Below are positions 49,440 through 60,516 of a stretch of DNA of 64,000 bases, in pieces. The first letter of the stretch is position 1, and every line of letters starts with the position of its first letter. The DNA lies in the NCBI GenBank assembly GCA_002943765.1, contig PQWQ01000006.1, positions 1,240,001 to 1,304,000 of the forward strand, read 5' to 3'. Source of the DNA: Psoroptes ovis. Its lineage: Eukaryota; Arthropoda; Arachnida; Sarcoptiformes; Psoroptidae. A program made the translations under genes and the position numbers. A model generated the notes under the pieces. That model did no database searches. It was not told the DNA's origin and saw only the letters and a list, made by a program, of their open reading frames with translations.

Positions 49440-52400
49440 TCAACAATAATAAAGTAATTTTTGAACCTTTTTATCAATTTTAACCCATTGATTAAGTTTC
49501 GAAATAAGTTGCTCTTCTTTTTCTTTTGAATTCAATTTGATGACACGAGTTTGTGCTTCGATATGTAATTTCGAGCGATATGCACAAAGATCAGCATAGC
49601 GAATAGGTGTGGGAATCGCAATCACACCTCGGAAACGCACACAATTAAAACACATGAAGAAGCATAATTGTTGCAATTGATTGGGACTCATTTTCAAATC
49701 ATCACGTATGATCACATATTTTGTCGGTTTAGAAGTACCCTAGATCATATAAAATGAAATAAATACTGAAAATTTGTTCAAATATGATCTAAATCTTACC
49801 AATGGTGAAAAATGTGAATTCACATAGAAAGAATCAAATTTTGGATCCACAATTGAATTATCCACGACAGTGCCAGAAGGAACATTATGACTGTCGTTTT
49901 TAAAGCCGTGACCGCCTCGGATGCTTACAAAGCGGGTATGATGGCGTTTCTGGACAATGAATAACACAATTTTAATTTTAGAATTACAAGCCAGGGCTGC
50001 TTTTTGTATTTGAGGCAATTCGATATCTTTGATTTTATCAAATTGACCCTCACTAACACCATCACGGAAAACAAGTAAGGTTTCGGGAAAGCGTTGATTA
50101 CTTTTTTTATATTCTTGCAAAAGCTCGCCAATCATAATATTCAGATGAGTGATAACTTCATCACGATCTTTAGGCTGAACACTCAAACTTGCTGTATATT
50201 TTGAGAACAAATCATCATAACTGCCCACTGCTGCAGCAACTGAAGAAGAGCTTTTTTCGTCGATACTTGGATGATTAACATCGATTCCGATGACCATTGT
50301 TTTTGCTGGATCAAATTTCATATTGTTTTTTCTGTATTCATTTGTATCAACGATACTATTAACGCCACCAACTTTTCCATTTACTTTGTTCAATAGATTT
50401 TGAAAATACCCTTTCCTTAATAGAGTATCTAAACGCTTAACATTATCACTTTTGAGACATTGTGTGATGAAGCCATAACCACTAGTTGATTCTTCATTGC
50501 TGACAGCTCTTTCGCTAAATGCTTTAACCAAGTTGTAAACTTCTGATGAATATATGTTCCGATTATCTGATAAAAATAAAATTAGTAAAAACATATTCAT
50601 AAATTAATCATAAAAATACATACTGCTTGGAATAACAATGAATGCCACATCCAAATCTTTGAAATCTTTATTAATATTCTTCATAATGCTAATCACATCT
50701 TGTTGGGTGATCAAATCTTTATTAACAGAGAATATACAGCCATTGGTACTTGGATCAAATTTCAATCCTACTTTAGAACCTTCTCGAACAATAGTATCAG
50801 CAAACTTGACTAATGTTTCATTAGGACCTCGGTTAGAGGACTTGAAAAATGGGTCCATTGAAAATAAAACCCATTTTAATGTTTTATCAGGTGTTCTATG
50901 ATATTTGTCAGAACGGCCGGGTCTGAATTGATGAGGTTGTGGCAGTACTCGTCCAATTAATTTGGCTGGTTTAATCATCAAGTTCAAGCCAAATTGATCA
51001 ATCAATTGGTGGCCGTCTTTTTTGATTCGCTCGATATATTTCGTCGTTTTTGAAAAATAAACTTGAGGCTTGTGAGTCGAAGCGCTGAGCAAATTTTGCT
51101 GTACGCGTTCGTCTATTTTAGAATTGGCAAGAAATTGTTTGTCAACTAAATAACATAATTCCATTGGCAATTCTTTACTGTTTTTTCCAGTTGTTTTGAT
51201 CAAAGGATAATTTTTCACTCGAATATTATAGGTATTCAAAAAATAATCAGCAATCGTTCCTTTTTCTTTATCAATAGTTTTGCTATTAGGACGATATTTT
51301 ACAATGGAATCGATTACATATGTTCGTTTTCCACAATGATTAGTGAAAATTTTCAAATGACGACATAATTTGTTCAATTTACAAAAATTAGAATCATCTA
51401 ATTTGTCGGGTTGTTTACCTAAGTAAGCGACAACCAATTCATCAACACGATTCAATGTTTTAGAAATCATGCAAGCTGATTTGAGATGAAGATTGACGGC
51501 TAAACCAAATTCGGTCATGCGAATCGCTTTGGCAAAACCAGCGGCGATTTGAAAATATTTGTTGATTTGAAAATCATTTGTGTCGAAATATTTACGTTGA
51601 TAAAATTGATTGGATATCTCGCACACATTGCCGAGCAAGATTTCCATAGCTGTCAATATTTTAAGAAGTTTGGCTGGGTTGACTGTTTGTTGGTTATAGA
51701 AATCTAATAGCGGCTGGAATGAGAATTTGTCAACAAGTTTCATTATGATCGAAAATTTACGCTTTTGCCCTTCTATTTCATATTCTAATTCATCTTTGAC
51801 AAATGGTTCATTCAGATTGAATTCTTCGATACTATATAGAATTTTCCAGCCATCGTACGCGTAGGGCACAGTATCAAATATATCTTTGTTTAGATCAATC
51901 CAATTTCGGAGCAAATTTCTAGAATGCTTTTGCAAAAATTTTTCATTTTGATCTTTTACAGGCTTGGATTCATCTATTTTTTCTTTAATGTCGATGTCGT
52001 ATTGATATAAAGTTTTGTCGTTGATTTCCAGTTTATAAAAATTTGATAATAATTCGATTTCGGTACCAATATCACCTTTCTTCATGTTACTTGGTCGAAT
52101 TATTTGATAATTCTCGCCTGTTGGGACATTAGTTGGCTCTTCGGGTCGTCGATCAAATCCACCTTGGCGACCACCTCTATCACCACCATAACCACCTCTA
52201 CCGCGACCACCTCGTTCACTACCTTGAGGTCCTCGACTATCACCTTGACCACCGCGATCACCGCCATAACCACCTCTACCGCGACCACCTCGTTCACTAC
52301 CTTGAGGTCCTCGACTATCACCTTGACCACCGCGATCACCGCCATAACCACCTCTACCGCGACCACCTCGTTCACTACCTTGAGGTCCTCGACTATCACC

Positions 52401-52618
52401 TTGACCACCGCGATCATCGCCATAACCACCTCTACCGCGACCACCTCGTTCACTACCTTGAGGTCCTCGACTATCACCTTGACCACCGCGATCACCGGCA
52501 TAACCACCTCGGCCACCACCATGACCACCTCGGCCACCGCCGCCTCTTTTCGGATTTCGGTCTAAAAAAATACATCAATTTTCGATTAAAAAGAAAATTA
52601 CGAAAATCACTTGCCCAT
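49440..52618 (-). CDS. AGO: Argonaute protein, tandem copy 1
   Basis: Four minus-strand exons, 52615-52618 (only ATGG), 50624-52561, 49800-50566 and 49440-49739, give 1,002 residues. Argonautes bind small guide RNAs and silence matching RNA. Residues 2-150 are an RGG-rich tail with four 26-residue repeats (GYGGDRGGQGDSRGPQ type). The PAZ domain lies near 408-495 (ADYFLNTYNIRVKNYPLIK, LPMELCYL). The C-terminal PIWI domain carries VIGIDVNHPS (Asp about 741), DRDEVITHL (glutamate finger), VFRDGVSEGQF (Asp about 812) and RYADLCAYRSKLH, where the fourth catalytic position (usually His) is Asp, about 953. The tetrad is therefore DEDD. The first donor is GC (ATGG|GCAAGT) where copy 2 has GT. The sequence is divergent from insect AGO1 and AGO2. 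Nearly identical to copy 2 over about 1.8 kb. Confidence 0.9.
52183..52494 (-). repeat. 78-bp coding minisatellite in Argonaute copy 1 (4 units)
   Basis: Four consecutive 78-bp units encode the 26-residue RGG-type repeat GYG(G/D)DRGGQGDSRGPQGSER plus GGRGRG. Units differ by only a few bases, for example GGT-to-GAT in one unit. Copy 2 has an irregular Gly-rich region here instead. Confidence 0.85.
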
Positions 52619-54073
52619 AATTATGAGAAAATTAAATTTAAAATGTTGTCAATGATTTTCTGAAAAACAAGAGTAAAAAACAATGAAAATCAGCAAAAAA
52701 TTAATTCGTATGAATACAGTTTCAAAAATGCAAAATGTTGTCAAACATCAAGGCAAACTTATCAATTGATATGCTAAAAACTAAATGGCATAACTCCATC
52801 AGAAAATTTCATCAGAATCCATATCAACAGATGTTGAAAACACCCAGTTTTGGTTGCATAGCAGTATAGTTTAGTATGCTACTTTACTATGCTATAGCAT
52901 AAGAGATTGCTGGTTTTGAGCTCTAAAATTTGAACAAAGAACCATTTTTTGTACAGATATGCGTAGATGATATGATCATCGCTGGCTGGTCAAAAGACGA
53001 TATATTGTTAATATTGTTAGAACAGATAATATTGTAAAATCATTGGAAAAAAATTTGACCTCCTTAAAATAAACAATTTAAACGATTATTTGGGCTAGCA
53101 ATCATTGATTGTGACTGTATTGAGACGACTTTTGCAATCGGTCAAATATTATGAATGTAGTGAAACAATCAAATTTTGCATTCGTTCAAATATTACGAAC
53201 TCATAGCTCATACCCAAAGTTAAATCAATACCTTTATTGAAACATGTTCATATCATGAATGATCAAGAATGATTGAATGTTTGGAAAATTTATGCCTAGA
53301 CCATTCTAGGTTAGGTAGTTCAAAATTGTTCAAAAAAATAAAATAAAATATAGAGAAATAAGTTGAAATAAGCAATAAAATTGAATTAAAGAAATGTGCC
53401 GCCATATGGTCGCGCAAAGACAAAGATGAAATGTAATTAGCGAGAAAGTGAAATTAATTAAAGAAATATAGAAGAAAATATGGATATCGAAGAAAATTTA
53501 ACAACTGGCGACAGAAAGGATTAAGTTGAAATAATTGTACAGGGAACTATTTTTTAGTGATGATATTTTCACAAATGATCAATAGTTAGACAACCTTAAA
53601 TCATAGAAAAAAATCGACATAATTCACCTCAAAACGGCCAAGATATCGCAATAATTAACTTTTGACCCCTTTTTGGAACGGATGGAACAAGAATTGGATA
53701 TGGCCATAATAATATTCTTTTTTTCATCTCTATTGACCAAGAACATGATGCAATGAAAATTTTTTCAATTCTGCTTATAAGTCCCAATCACTATATCTTA
53801 TTACAGGTTAACCTTTTCTGTGTTCTTTAGCGACTTAATTACTCTTTGATCATTTGGAATCGTTCTAAATTCTCTGTCATAGAATCAGAAATCTTTGTGA
53901 AAATAATTTCGCTGGTGAAGAAAATGTTAGTGTTTTTCATTGAATTAATTTCAATCAATAATTATTTTGACAAAAAAATGTTATTTTATTTTATAAATTG
54001 CAAATTAGTTTGAAATCGAAAATAATTTTAAATTAAGAATCATATATAAAAACAATAGCTTCAATTTTTTGGC
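52619..54073. other. Intergenic stretch between the two Argonautes
   Basis: The first 330 bp are the copy 1 upstream flank and include the 12-bp palindrome ATGCTATAGCAT at 52889-52900. A decayed copia reverse-transcriptase relic follows (52950-53230). From 53400 to 54000 there is no recognisable gene. Confidence 0.5.
52950..53230 (+). pseudogene. Decayed copia-type reverse transcriptase relic
   Basis: On the plus strand one frame reads QICVDDMIIAGWSKDDI, matching the copia reverse-transcriptase motif around YVDD (here CVDD), followed in broken frames by remnants resembling IVKSLEKNFDL and LNDYLG(L), which normally come about 30-45 residues later. Several stops interrupt it. It differs from the intact copia at 40653 (YVDDILIV) and so derives from another, older family. 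Confidence 0.6.
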
Positions 54074-57000
54074 TCAACAATAATAAAGTAATTTTTGAAC
54101 CCTTTTATCAATTTTGACCCATCGATTGAGTTTCGCGATAATTTGCTCTTCTTTCTCTTTCGAATTCAATTTGATGACACGAGTTTGTGCTTCGATATGT
54201 AATTTCGAGCGATATGCACAAAGGTCAGCATAGCGAATAGGTGTGGGAATCGCAATCACACCTCGGAAACGCACACAATTAAAACACATGAAGAAGCATA
54301 ATTGTTGCAATTGATTGGGACTCATTTTCAAATCATCACGTATGATCACATATTTTGTCGGTTTAGAAGTACCCTAGATCATATAAAATGAAATAAATAC
54401 TGAAAATTTGTTCAAATATGATCTAAATCTTACCAATGGTGAAAAATGTGAATTCACATAGAAAGAATCAAATTTTGGATCCACAATTGAATTATCCACG
54501 ACAGTGCCAGAAGGAACATTATGACTGTCGTTTTTAAAGCCGTGACCGCCTCGGATGCTTACAAAGCGGGTATGATGGCGTTTCTGGACAATGAATAACA
54601 CAATTTTAATTTTAGAATTACAAGCCAGGGCTGCTTTTTGTATTTGAGGCAATTCGATATCTTTGATTTTATCAAATTGACCCTCACTAACACCATCACG
54701 GAAAACAAGTAAGGTTTCGGGAAAGCGTTGATTACTTTTTTTATATTCTTGCAAAAGCTCGCCAATCATAATATTCAGATGAGTGATAACTTCATCACGA
54801 TCTTTAGGCTGAACACTCAAACTTGCTGTATATTTTGAGAACAAATCATCATAACTGCCCACTGCTGCAGCAACTGAAGAAGAGCTTTTTTCGTCGATAC
54901 TTGGATGATTAACATCGATTCCGATGACCATTGTTTTTGCTGGATCAAATTTCATATTGTTTTTTCTGTATTCATTTGTATCAACGATACTATTAACGCC
55001 ACCAACTTTTCCATTTACTTTGTTCAATAGATTTTGAAAATACCCTTTCCTTAATAGAGTATCTAAACGCTTAACATTATCACTTTTGAGACATTGTGTG
55101 ATGAAGCCATAACCACTAGTTGATTCTTCATTGCTGACAGCTCTTTCGCTAAATGCTTTAACCAAGTTGTAAACTTCTGATGAATATATGTTCCGATTAT
55201 CTGATAAAAATAAAATTAGTAAAAACATATTCATAAATTAATCATAAAAATACATACTGCTTGGAATAACAATGAATGCCACATCCAAATCTTTGAAATC
55301 TTTATTAATATTCTTCATAATGCTAATCACATCTTGTTGGGTGATCAAATCTTTATTAACAGAGAATATACAGCCATTGGTACTTGGATCAAATTTCAAT
55401 CCTACTTTAGAACCTTCTCGAACAATAGTATCAGCAAACTTGACTAATGTTTCATTAGGACCTCGGTTAGAGGACTTGAAAAATGGGTCCATTGAAAATA
55501 AAACCCATTTTAATGTTTTATCAGGTGTTCTATGATATTTGTCAGAACGGCCGGGTCTGAATTGATGAGGTTGTGGCAGTACTCGTCCAATTAATTTGGC
55601 TGGTTTAATCATCAAGTTCAAGCCAAATTGATCAATCAATTGGTGGCCGTCTTTTTTGATTCGCTCGATATATTTCGTCGTTTTTGAAAAATAAACTTGA
55701 GGCTTGTGAGTCGAAGCGCTGAGCAAATTTTGCTGTACGCGTTCGTCTATTTTAGAATTGGCAAGAAATTGTTTGTCAACTAAATAACATAATTCCATTG
55801 GCAATTCTTTACTGTTTTTTCCAGTTGTTTTGATCAAAGGATAATTTTTCACTCGAATATTATAGGTATTCAAAAAATAATCAGCAATCGTTCCTTTTTC
55901 TTTATCAATAGTTTTGCTATTAGGACGATATTTTACAATGGAATCGATTACATATGTTCGTTTTCCACAATGATTAGTGAAAATTTTCAAATGACGACAT
56001 AATTTGTTCAAATGACGCAACTGATAATCTTCTAGTTGATCGGGTTGTTTATTACAGTAAGCGACAACCAATTCATCAACACGATTCAATGTTCTAGAAA
56101 TTATGCAAGCTGATTTGAGATGAAGATTAACGGCCAAACCAAATTCGGTCATTCGGATTGCTTTTGCAAAACCGGCGGCGATTTGGTAATAATCGAAAGT
56201 GTGAACATCATCAGTGTCGAAATATTTACGTTGATAAAATTGATGGGATATCTCGCACACATTGCCGAACAGGATTTCCATGGCTGACAATATTTTGAGC
56301 AGTTTGTTTGGATGGACTGTTTTTTTGTTATAAAAATCTAATAGCGGCTGGAATGAAAATTTGTCAACAAGTTTCATTTTGATCGAAAATTTACGCTTCT
56401 TCCCTTCTATTTCATATTCTAATTCATCTTTGACAAATGGTTCATTCAGATTAAATTCTTCGATACTATATAGAATTTTCCAGCCATCGTACGCGTAGGG
56501 CAGAGTATCAAATATATCTTTGTTTAAAGCAATCCAATTCTGGAGCAAATTTCTTGAATGCTTCTTTAGAAATTTTTCATTTTGATCTTTTACAGGCTTG
56601 GATTCATCTATTTTTTCTTTAATGTCGATGTCGTATTGATATAAAGTTTTGTCGTTGATTTCCAGTTTATAAAAATTTGATAATAATTCGATTTCGGTAC
56701 CAATATCACCTTTCTTCATGTTGCTTGGTCTAATTATTTGATAATTCTCGCCTGTTGGAACATTAGTTGGCTCTTCGGGCCGTCGATCAAATCCACCTTG
56801 GCGACCACCTCTATCACCACCAAAGCCACCTCTACCGCGACCACGGCCACCGCCGTAACCACGGTCACCTCGTTCATTACCTTGAGGTCCTCTATTATCA
56901 CCTTGACCACCGCGATCACCGCCATAACCACCTCGGCCACCGCCATAACCACCTCGGCCACCACCATGACCACCTTGGCCGCCACCATGACCACCTTGGC

Positions 57001-57440
57001 CACCGCCATAACCACCTCGGCCACCACCATGACCACTCTGGCCACCTCGATGACTACCGCCATAGCCTCCTCGGCCACCGCCGCCTCTTTTCGGATTTCG
57101 ATCTAAGAAATTAATTTTTGATTGAAAAGAAAATTACGAAAACAAAAAAATATAAATCACTCACCCATAATTATGAAAAATTTAAATTCGAAATTTAGTC
57201 AATAATTTTTTGTAAAATCAGAATTAAAAACAATAAATGAGTAAAAACTGTCGTCGATATCAAATTTTAATTATCACCTCTGGTGACATACAAAAAATAA
57301 ATGATCAAATTGAAAATTTCCTCAGAATTTATATCAACAGAAATTGAAAACACGCAGTTTTGATCAGACAGTAGTAGTGGTATAGGAGATCGCTAATTTT
57401 GAGCGCTAAAATTTGATCAACCAACTTTTTTCGCTAATAA
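54064..57440 (-). repeat. Segmental duplication unit B (Argonaute copy 2 plus upstream flank)
   Basis: Counterpart of 49430-52950. Identity is highest over 54225-56011 and falls at both ends. Confidence 0.75.
54074..57168 (-). CDS. AGO: Argonaute protein, tandem copy 2
   Basis: Four exons, 57165-57168, 55258-57102, 54434-55200 and 54074-54373, give 971 residues. Its domains are those of copy 1: Gly/Arg-rich N-terminus, PAZ (ADYFLNTYNIRVKNYPLIK) and PIWI with IDVNHPS, DEVITHL, FRDGVSEGQF and YADLCAYR, a DEDD tetrad. The first donor is canonical (ATGG|GTGAGT). The N-terminal tail lacks the regular 26-residue repeats and is 31 residues shorter, with GGGRGGYGG and GGQGGHGG motifs. In the N-domain the two copies differ often (LRNWIDLNKDIFDTVPYA versus LQNWIALNKDIFDTLPYA), but from just before PAZ to near the C-terminus they are identical. 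Divergently transcribed from HIKESHI. Confidence 0.9.
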
Positions 57441-57794
57441 CAATTGAATTTATTGCTAACCATATTATTTTATAAACATTCAAAACACAGCTATCAACAT
57501 CAAAATTTTCAAAAGTGCTAGTAGCATGTGTGTTTGCAAAAGAGAATTTTTTCTCTTCTCAAACTCCAAAAAAAAACCGATTCACACTTGACAAGTAATG
57601 CTAATGTATGAAAAACAATTCATGCCTGAATTTGATTAATTTTGCAGCAGCAAAAAAAATTTGTTATATTAATCCCATATGATAACAAGAAAAATAAAAA
57701 TTTTACTTTGTCAATTTTAAAAAGATAAGAATCAAACAATATTATTGCTTATTTTCGGTTTTTAGCATCAATTCGTATCATTAAGAATCAATAA
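57169..57794. promoter_or_regulatory. Divergent intergenic region between Argonaute copy 2 (-) and HIKESHI (+)
   Basis: These 626 bp separate divergent genes. The left half is alignable with the upstream flank of Argonaute copy 1; the right half is unique to this locus. No specific promoter motif could be called. Confidence 0.4.
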
Positions 57795-58575
57795 ATGGCT
57801 AATAATAATGCATTTGCTGTGATTGTTTCTGGACGCTTGGTAAATGAAAGAATAAATCGCTATCTAAGTACGATTTAATAATTTTTTGAAAAAAAATCAG
57901 GTTCAAACCGATTTTCAACAAGTGGAATCAACAAAATTTCTATTGACGATACCAAATGCTGATGCAATCAATCATGTAGTTGTATTTTTGACCGGTTTGA
58001 TGCCATTACCAAACGATATGGCTGCTGCTATTTATTTTAGTTTCCCTGATCCATTATCACCACCTTCATGGATATACTTGGGTTTTATTTGTAATGAAAA
58101 ACCATCAGCTATATTCAAAATTAATAAACTCAAACAAATGTCTGGTACATAATTTGTCCATTATTTTACAATTCTCGTTTGTTTTTAACGTATATTTTTA
58201 TCATATTTTCCAGTTTCATCATCACTTAATGGGATGAACACTGGAGGTTTTGGTTACGTTCAGCCAATTGTTTCACATTTAGCACAAATCGGTATATCGA
58301 TTGAACCAAAAACTAATGTAGTACAGATGACAGCTGATCCATCAGCATCAACTTTAACAAGTGAATCAAATGCAACTAAATTTGAACAATTTGCCACAAA
58401 AATGGCTGAAAATCTTTTCAATTATTGTTCATCATTTTCAAATAATTTACAAACAATCATTTCAAATCAACCAAACATAAATCCGAATCAACAATTTGTA
58501 CCATTATCAACAATTAATGATTGGTACAATAGATTTTTACGTAATTTTAAAATGAATCCAGATTTTTGGAATTGA
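57795..58575 (+). CDS. HIKESHI: Hikeshi (OPI10 family Hsp70 nuclear import carrier)
   Basis: Three exons, 57795-57839, 57901-58144 and 58214-58575, encode 216 residues (human 197). Hikeshi carries Hsp70 into the nucleus during heat stress by binding FG-nucleoporins. Family signatures are present: FAVIVSGRLVQTDFQQVE at the start, AINHVVVFLTGLMPLP, YFSFPDP, WIYLGFICNEKPSAIFKI and the C-terminal NDWYNRFLRNFKMNPDFWN, matching the WYxxFxRxLxxNPxFW ending. The middle of the C-terminal part has a longer, Ser/Asn-rich linker than in vertebrates. It converges on UBC9. Confidence 0.92.
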
Positions 58576-58797
58576 TCTTATTAATCTATCAAACAAATAT
58601 GACCCGTAATCTTTTTTTATAATTAATTTTTTATTTGATTACCATTTAATAAAAATAATAATAATGATAATACGTTGTGATGAGAAGGAAACAAAGAAAT
58701 TTGACTTTACTATTTGAAAGTTTAAAAGAATATTAATAAAAAAAATCAATGACAAAGATTCACGATGATCGATTGAAATCAATTAGCTTATGTTTCA

Positions 58798-59486
58798 TTA
58801 ATTTTTGGGCGTATTCATTTTCGCTTGATTCCTAACTCGTCTTTCATATTCAGGTTTATCATTACTGAAAAATTGGTAAAATAAAAGTAAATTTATAGAT
58901 AGCCAACAAAAAATCCTCATAATTTCATACCAATAAAATGTATATGCTTCAGCTTGTGCAGGATCTTTGATATTAGGTTCGTTTAATAATTCTTGAATGC
59001 CAATCAATATTTGTTTGATTGTTGTTGATGGACGCCAATCTTTTTCTTCATCTAATAATGATAAACAAACGGTACCACTTGGATAAACATTCGGATGAAA
59101 TAATGGTGGCTCAAATTTACATTTTGGCGGTGTTGATGGATAATCATCTTTGAAGTACATTTTCAATTTATAAAGACCACCTTCCCATGGTGTCTTTAAA
59201 AAAAAAAGAAAAAAAACTGTAAAATAATCGTCACCAAATCTTGGCTGACTCATACTTACACCAGCTTTACCAGGAATAGCGCATTCCCATTCTTGTAAGT
59301 TATATGTATTATCACTATTTTTCACAGGTTTCGCTAAAAAACCCTATTGATACAATGATGGCAGCAGCAATAATGACAAGAATTAAAAACAAAATTAAAG
59401 AAAAAATATAATTTACGTACAAACGGATGATCTTTTCTCCATGCTTTACGTTCTTCACTTAATCTTGTTAAAGCTATTTTATCCAT
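58798..59486 (-). CDS. UBE2I: SUMO-conjugating enzyme UBC9
   Basis: Four exons, 59421-59486, 59260-59343, 58931-59193 and 58798-58864, encode 159 residues, the usual length (158). UBC9 is the E2 that passes SUMO from the E1 to target lysines in the nucleus and cytosol. The sequence is strongly conserved: ERKAWRKDHPFGF, WECAIPGKAGTPWEGG, YPSTPPKCKFEPPLFHPNVY, and SGTVCLSLL with the catalytic cysteine at about residue 93, then IKQILIGIQELLNEPN and DPAQAEAYTFYC. The fourth exon restores the conserved Cys codon split across the last intron. The gene is on the opposite strand to HIKESHI, with ends 222 bp apart. Confidence 0.96.
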
Positions 59487-60516
59487 TATTATTGATAGAT
59501 TCAATCAAATTATGTAAAATAACTCGATCGATGACTAAAATGCTGTTATGATCGAAATTCACAACACGTGTCAACAAATAATCAAGATAATTTAAGATAA
59601 AAGTAGCGAAAAGATTGAATTAATCTATTATAAATATGATTTATTTGAAAATATGTCAATTTTACACAATTAATCAATGCATGTGTGGTCAGTAGTCGGT
59701 GATTACGAGCCAATTTTTTTTGCTAAACTTGAAATAAAAAAAATACACTCAATGAATGGACCCTTAATTCTAGCAGCATAGAAAGTAGTGCTGATTATAG
59801 CTTTAAGAATTGAGAAAATTCTGAAAAGTTTTTCTCCGGTAATTTTTGGTAGTGGCTAGATGCTATATTTTTTAATAGTGAGATTAATTTATCCGTTCAT
59901 AGATAACAGCACAAATTCAAATTTTTTGCCGCGAAATTCTTAAAATGCTTTTGCATTTGAAATGTAATATCATTTTTTTTTCTGGGAAAAAATGGCTGAA
60001 ATTTGCGATAAAAATTCCATCGTTTTCGACCTTGGAAAGGTCTTTAGATAAAATTTTTGTTTTTCTTTTATTACCCTTTGTTTTTTTTCTTTTGATAAGT
60101 TTTTATGACCTCCTAAGGACAACATGATAGAAACAAACAAAAAATCAAGGACAAGAAATTGTAAAACAATCACGTACACGCAGTCACAGTTTACGAAAAT
60201 TTGGGTTCAATTAACCCAATAAAAATTCAACAAAAGAGGTAATCCCAGATTTTTATGGAAAAACAACAAGCATGTCATTAATTTCAAAGAAATTTAGGCA
60301 AATTTAAAATATTCGAGTAGACAAGAACTTGGATAGTTTTCATAACAAACATTTTATTGGATTGTACAAATAATAAAAAATAAACATTAAATCACAAATT
60401 TTTGAAGAAAAAAAATTTTCGTATCGCTTTTGTGAATATGCAAACAAAAATAAAATTCAACATAAGTCTTTGAATTTATGAGATTATGTATTTTTTCCCT
60501 ATTTTACATTTTGTTT
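59487..60516. other. Intergenic stretch between UBC9 and the navigator gene
   Basis: About 1 kb of AT-rich DNA with no recognised gene. It should contain the UBC9 promoter (left) and the navigator 3' untranslated region (right). Confidence 0.5.

Larger units (their letters stand above)
49430..52950 (-). repeat. Segmental duplication unit A (Argonaute copy 1 plus upstream flank)
   Basis: This unit matches 54064-57440, about 4.63 kb away, same orientation. Similarity extends about 300 bp upstream of the start codon (shared GAAAACAC(C/G)CAGTTTTG and GAGC(T/G)CTAAAATTTGA(A/T)CAA), so promoters were duplicated too. Confidence 0.75.

Noticed and set aside
52104..52663. Long plus-strand frames rich in Thr or His across the Argonaute N-terminal repeats
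   Set aside because: They are antisense shadows of the 78-bp RGG-coding minisatellite; the minus-strand frame continues into conserved Argonaute sequence.
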